From Candidatus Rokuibacteriota bacterium (lineage in GTDB: Bacteria; JAUVQV01): a DNA stretch of 10,986 nt. Under the pieces are notes generated by a model. The model was not told the DNA's origin. It was given only the letters and a program-made list of their open reading frames with translations, and did no database searches. Made by a program: the position numbers and the translations under genes. The stretch lies in NCBI GenBank assembly GCA_030609125.1, contig JAUWCW010000038.1:1-10986 (forward strand), in the 5' to 3' direction. Below, piece after piece: positions 5,536 to 10,986 of the stretch; position 1 is the stretch's first letter, and every line of letters begins with the position of its first letter.

Positions 5536-6453
5536 ATGGGCAAGAGAAAACAATACACGTTGATGATAATCCCCGGCTCCAACAGCCGGGTGAGAAAGTT
5601 TGTCATCAGCGAAAAGATCCTCAAGGGGGGCGTCGTCCTCGCGGGGGTCTGCTGTATGCTCCTTCTTTTCTTCCTCATGGACTACGCCCGCTCCCGCGCC
5701 AAACTCTCGGAGCTCAGGGACCTGCGGGTGGAGGTCAAGACCCAGCGGCTCAAGGTCACCGAGATGGCCCAGGGCCTGATCGACCTCGATCACGGGATGT
5801 CCCGTCTGAGAAAGTTCGAGGCCAAGCTCCGGACCGCCTTCGATCTGGACCGTGACTACTACGCCACCGACTCCCTTACCGGGGTTGGAGGCGGCGAGCA
5901 GTCCCTGGCGGAAATGCTCAACAGCATGGATGCGAGACAGAAGGAGCTGGTGGCCCAGATCGACCGCGACCTCGATCGGCTCAAGAGCGACGTGACCGCG
6001 CAGGAGCAGGGGTTCAGCGACCTTCTCGTCTACCTGCAGGACCAGCAGTCGCTCCTGTCGTCGATCCCGTCCATCGTCCCCGCCAGGGGGTGGATCACCT
6101 CGGGCTTCAAGCGCCGGCGTGACCCCTTCACGGGACGCAGGACCTGGCACCGGGGGATCGACATCTCCACCAGCGTGGGCTCCCCCGTGGTGGCCCCCGC
6201 CGACGGCGTGGTCACCTACTCGGGCAGGAAGGTGGACTTCGGCAACATCGTCACCATCGACCACGGCTACGGCTACAAGACCCGCTACGGGCACAACTCC
6301 AAGCTTCTGGCCAGACGCGGCCAGAAAGTGAAGCGGGGCCAGGTGATAGCCTTCGTGGGGAACACGGGCAGAAGCACGGGTCCTCACCTGCACTACGAGG
6401 TTCTGCGAAACGGGGTTCCCGTCAACCCCAGGGACTACGTCCTCAACGACTGA
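5536..6453 (+). CDS. Inner-membrane-anchored M23 (LytM-type) metallopeptidase
   Basis: This 305-residue protein has one N-terminal membrane segment (about residues 31-49), preceded by basic residues, so the bulk should face the periplasm. Residues 52-175 are charged and heptad-like, probably coiled coil. The C-terminal domain (about 185-302) is a LytM fold with HRGID (H205 and D209), RYGH (H253) and HLHYE (H284 and H286). By comparison with LytM, H205, D209 and H286 hold zinc and H253 and H284 are catalytic, so it looks active. M23 peptidases cut peptide cross-links in peptidoglycan. The coiled-coil plus LytM layout recalls MepM and EnvC-type proteins. The ATG at 5536 follows AAAAAGG at a good distance; a GTG immediately before it (5533) is the only nearby alternative. 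secA lies 133 bp downstream on the same strand. The exact cell-wall substrate is unknown. Confidence 0.92.
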   Translation: MGKRKQYTLMIIPGSNSRVRKFVISEKILKGGVVLAGVCCMLLLFFLMDYARSRAKLSELRDLRVEVKTQRLKVTEMAQGLIDLDHGMSRLRKFEAKLRTAFDLDRDYYATDSLTGVGGGEQSLAEMLNSMDARQKELVAQIDRDLDRLKSDVTAQEQGFSDLLVYLQDQQSLLSSIPSIVPARGWITSGFKRRRDPFTGRRTWHRGIDISTSVGSPVVAPADGVVTYSGRKVDFGNIVTIDHGYGYKTRYGHNSKLLARRGQKVKRGQVIAFVGNTGRSTGPHLHYEVLRNGVPVNPRDYVLND

Positions 6454-6534
6454 GGGGTCCTGAGTTTCTCCAGCCTTGCATAATTGGCCTGCGACCGTGT
6501 TGCGCTTGTCGCTCCGGCCTCAACGCTCCCGCGG

Positions 6535-6543
6535 TGTTATGAT
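6535..6543 (+). promoter_or_regulatory. Probable secA promoter (extended -10)
   Basis: TG-T-TATGAT (6535-6543) is an extended -10 with no convincing -35 upstream. The predicted start near 6550 gives a leader of about 37 nt. A second register, TTGATT with TATAAA at 19-base spacing (about 6550-6580), would place the start at the secA ATG itself and is less likely. No terminator is seen between the peptidase gene and secA, so read-through is also probable. Confidence 0.4.
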
Positions 6544-6586
6544 AATTTTTTGATTCGTTTGCTCTGATGAAAGGTATAAAGAGAGA

Positions 6587-9376
<2,790 letters not shown>

Positions 9377-9444
9377 GCGGCTGAGCTGACAGAATCCCTC
9401 TCCGGCTTTGCATTCGGCGCATACCCTGATGCGGTGTGGTTCCG

Positions 9445-9474
9445 CTCGAGATATGTTCTTGACACTTTCTCGAG
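9445..9474. repeat. 7-bp inverted repeat flanking the -35 of the last gene
   Basis: CTCGAGA (9445-9451) and TCTCGAG (9468-9474) are perfect reverse complements separated by 16 bases, so they are centred on the -35 box TTGACA at 9459-9464. Each arm also contains the palindrome CTCGAG. The position fits an operator for a dimeric regulator, though no known regulator motif was recognised. Confidence 0.4.
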
Positions 9475-9486
9475 GGCCATGATAAT
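9459..9486 (+). promoter_or_regulatory. Promoter of the repeat-protein gene
   Basis: Perfect TTGACA (9459-9464) is followed after 16 bases by GATAAT (9481-9486), which matches the -10 consensus at five of six positions. The predicted start near 9493 gives a leader of about 68 nt. No intrinsic terminator was found between secA (stop at 9376) and this promoter, so some transcription may also arrive from secA. Confidence 0.65.
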
Positions 9487-9560
9487 ATCTTTCAAGTTTT
9501 TCACTGGATTAGGGATATTCTGTCTCCGGAGGGCAGGGCGTTTTTGGAATAGAGGAAAAC

Positions 9561-10986
9561 ATGGTGCAGAGAGCCCGCCGCATTCCCCGCCTTTCACTAT
9601 TTTTCGCCGCATTTTCCCTTCTGGCATCGTCACTTCCGGCCGTGGCGGGCACCATCGTCGTCAAGCCCGGCAAGCTGGACCATTTCGCCATCACCGCCCC
9701 TGAGACGGCGGTGGCGGGCGAGAGCTTTCTCGTCAGGGTTGATCCGTACGATTCCAACGGGAACCTTATCACCGAGGCCCAGGCCAAGGGAGGTTCTTTC
9801 ACCGTGCGGGTTTCGGGAGGTGCCAAGGCGGATCCCGACCGGATCCGGCCGACTGACTTCGCCGGCGGCATCACCGTGAGAGTGACGGATAAAGTGGCGG
9901 AGATCGTTGAGCTGTCCATCATCGAATCCGGTGCCGCCATGCCCCTGGCGTCGGTGCAGGTGCCCGTGTACCCCAACAAACTGGACCACTTCGACGTCCA
10001 TGTCCCCAAGGCCGTCACCAGCGGAGAGTCCTTCCAGGTCAGGTTTATCGCCCGCGACGCCTTCGGCAATACCAAGATCGATCTCCCGGACATCCGCGCC
10101 GGCGTTGCAATCGAAGCCAGCGGCGCCGGGACCGTTCAGCAGGAGGAAAAGCAGCTTCCGCCCTTCCGATCGGGAGAGATGATCATGAGTTTCGTTCCCG
10201 TCAAGGTGGGGAAGGTGAAGGTCGCCGTCCAGGAACAGACGACACACAGCCGCGGACAGAGCACCGAGATGGAAATCGGTCCCGCGCCCCTGCACCACTT
10301 CGTCGTGCAGGGGCCGAAAGCGGCGGTGGCGGGCGAAAAGTTCACCCTCGTTCTCGCCGCCATGGATCTGAACGAAAACGTAGTCACCGGTTATCAGACC
10401 CAGGGAGACGGTGTTCTTCTCACTTCCTCGGGTGAAGGCCTCCTTGAGCCGACCGCCGTGCGGGCCAAGGAGTTCCGCTCCGGGCAGGCCAAGGTGGGTG
10501 TGAGCTACACCGCCGCCGGGTCGCTTCGCATCACCGGCCACGAGATGAACCGCGATCTGGGGGGGACGTCGGAGCCGATCATCATCGTCGCCGGCGAGCC
10601 CGACCACTTCGTGGTGACAACCCCTCAGGAGGCCGTGGCGGGCGAAACCTTCCCCGCCGAAATCGCGGCCCTGGACGGGTTCAACAACAGCATCGTGGAC
10701 TACGACCTGAGGGGACTGGAAGTTTATCTTTCCACCGACGGGACAGGAGCCGTCTCACCCTCGTCGGTTTCACCGTCGGCCTTTTCCGGCGGCAAGGCCG
10801 CTGTCGACATCTCCTACAGCAAGGCCGAGTCCTTTTCGGTCATCGCCGCCCTCTCCAAAGACGACCTGGAAAAGATCATCCGCGAGCGCTTGCGCCGCGC
10901 TCCCGTCTCCCCGGGCCCGGCTCCGCTGACGCCTGAGGAAGTGGCCCGGGAAAGAGAGCGGGAGCTTGCGCTGCAGGCCCGCGAGG
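9561..10986 (+). CDS. Secreted protein with four Ig-like/filamin-like repeats (partial, cut by right edge)
   Basis: The reading frame is open from the ATG at 9561 to the window end: 475 codons, no stop seen. AGAGGA lies four bases before the ATG. Residues 1-29 form a clear Sec signal peptide with an arginine-rich start, a hydrophobic core (about 11-28) and a cleavage site after AVA. Four repeats of about 103 residues start near residues 38, 140, 244 and 347. Each opens with an L/P-D/H-H-F motif, then A-V-(A)-(S/A)-G-E-x-F, beta-rich sequence, and an N-containing turn (SNGN, AFGN, LNEN, GFNN). This is the pattern of tandem Ig-like beta-sandwich modules in bacterial surface and adhesion proteins. 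After residue 432 the sequence becomes charged and proline-rich, then Glu/Arg-rich and probably helical, so a further domain lies outside the window. I do not recognise the gene. A role in the envelope, as a structural, adhesive or assembly protein, is inference. Confidence 0.88.
   Translation, partial: MVQRARRIPRLSLFFAAFSLLASSLPAVAGTIVVKPGKLDHFAITAPETAVAGESFLVRVDPYDSNGNLITEAQAKGGSFTVRVSGGAKADPDRIRPTDFAGGITVRVTDKVAEIVELSIIESGAAMPLASVQVPVYPNKLDHFDVHVPKAVTSGESFQVRFIARDAFGNTKIDLPDIRAGVAIEASGAGTVQQEEKQLPPFRSGEMIMSFVPVKVGKVKVAVQEQTTHSRGQSTEMEIGPAPLHHFVVQGPKAAVAGEKFTLVLAAMDLNENVVTGYQTQGDGVLLTSSGEGLLEPTAVRAKEFRSGQAKVGVSYTAAGSLRITGHEMNRDLGGTSEPIIIVAGEPDHFVVTTPQEAVAGETFPAEIAALDGFNNSIVDYDLRGLEVYLSTDGTGAVSPSSVSPSAFSGGKAAVDISYSKAESFSVIAALSKDDLEKIIRERLRRAPVSPGPAPLTPEEVARERERELALQARE
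9672..10856 (+). repeat. Four tandem protein-coding repeats of about 309 bp
   Basis: The units run about 9672-9977, 9978-10289, 10290-10598 and 10599-10856. The key histidine of the opening motif recurs at residues 41, 143, 246 and 349, spacings of 102, 103 and 103. At DNA level only the core GTGGCGGGCGA is strongly conserved (units 1, 3 and 4), so the duplication is old and diverged. Unit 2 is the most divergent at this point (VTSGESF rather than VAGESF). The last unit is shorter. Confidence 0.75.

Noticed and set aside
9377-9458. An intrinsic terminator after secA.
   Set aside because: Only short, weak complementary stretches without a T-tract were seen.
9561-9650. A Tat-type signal because of the RR near the start of the repeat protein.
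   Set aside because: The residues following RR (IPR) do not fit the S/T-R-R-x-F-L-K pattern. The hydrophobic core and AVA site fit an ordinary Sec signal.

Overview
The window looks like ordinary chromosomal DNA of a GC-rich Gram-negative bacterium. The protein types suggest an anaerobic deltaproteobacterium-like lineage (Desulfuromonadales/Geobacter-like): a short three-module cobalamin-dependent methionine synthase, a type I-beta DAHP synthase, an M23 peptidase gene directly before secA, and dense GC-rich coding with long spurious antisense frames. The taxonomic guess is inference, because no rRNA or other marker is present. I see no tRNA, rRNA, CRISPR array, transposase, integrase or phage gene.

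Left part, minus strand (1-2468): a good sigma70-type promoter drives a DAHP synthase gene (aroF) through a leader of about 196 nt. Phenylalanyl-tRNA synthetase alpha (pheS) follows 63 nt later. A strong Shine-Dalgarno sequence pointing off the left edge suggests another gene, probably pheT. Between pheS and that edge lies an imperfect inverted repeat resembling a dispersed REP-type element. The unit would combine the first committed step of aromatic amino acid synthesis with charging of tRNA-Phe.

Middle (2238-2986): a 466-bp divergent spacer holds the aroF leader and promoter, several perfect inverted repeats and the promoter of a small CspA-family cold-shock gene. That gene ends at a strong hairpin terminator, which also lies just past the end of the convergent metH gene.

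Right part: metH (minus) and an inner-membrane M23 peptidase gene (plus) diverge from a 140-bp spacer with back-to-back promoters and a 14-bp tandem repeat. secA follows the peptidase gene on the plus strand with a likely promoter of its own. Finally, a secreted protein with four tandem Ig-like/filamin-like repeats of about 103 residues begins at 9561 and runs off the right edge. The peptidase, SecA and the repeat protein all concern the cell envelope or export.

Most of the window is housekeeping. The less ordinary items are the aroF-pheS linkage with its odd PheS signature, the aroF leader, the clustered inverted repeats before the cold-shock gene, and the unrecognised repeat protein. None of them amounts to clear evidence of a new system.
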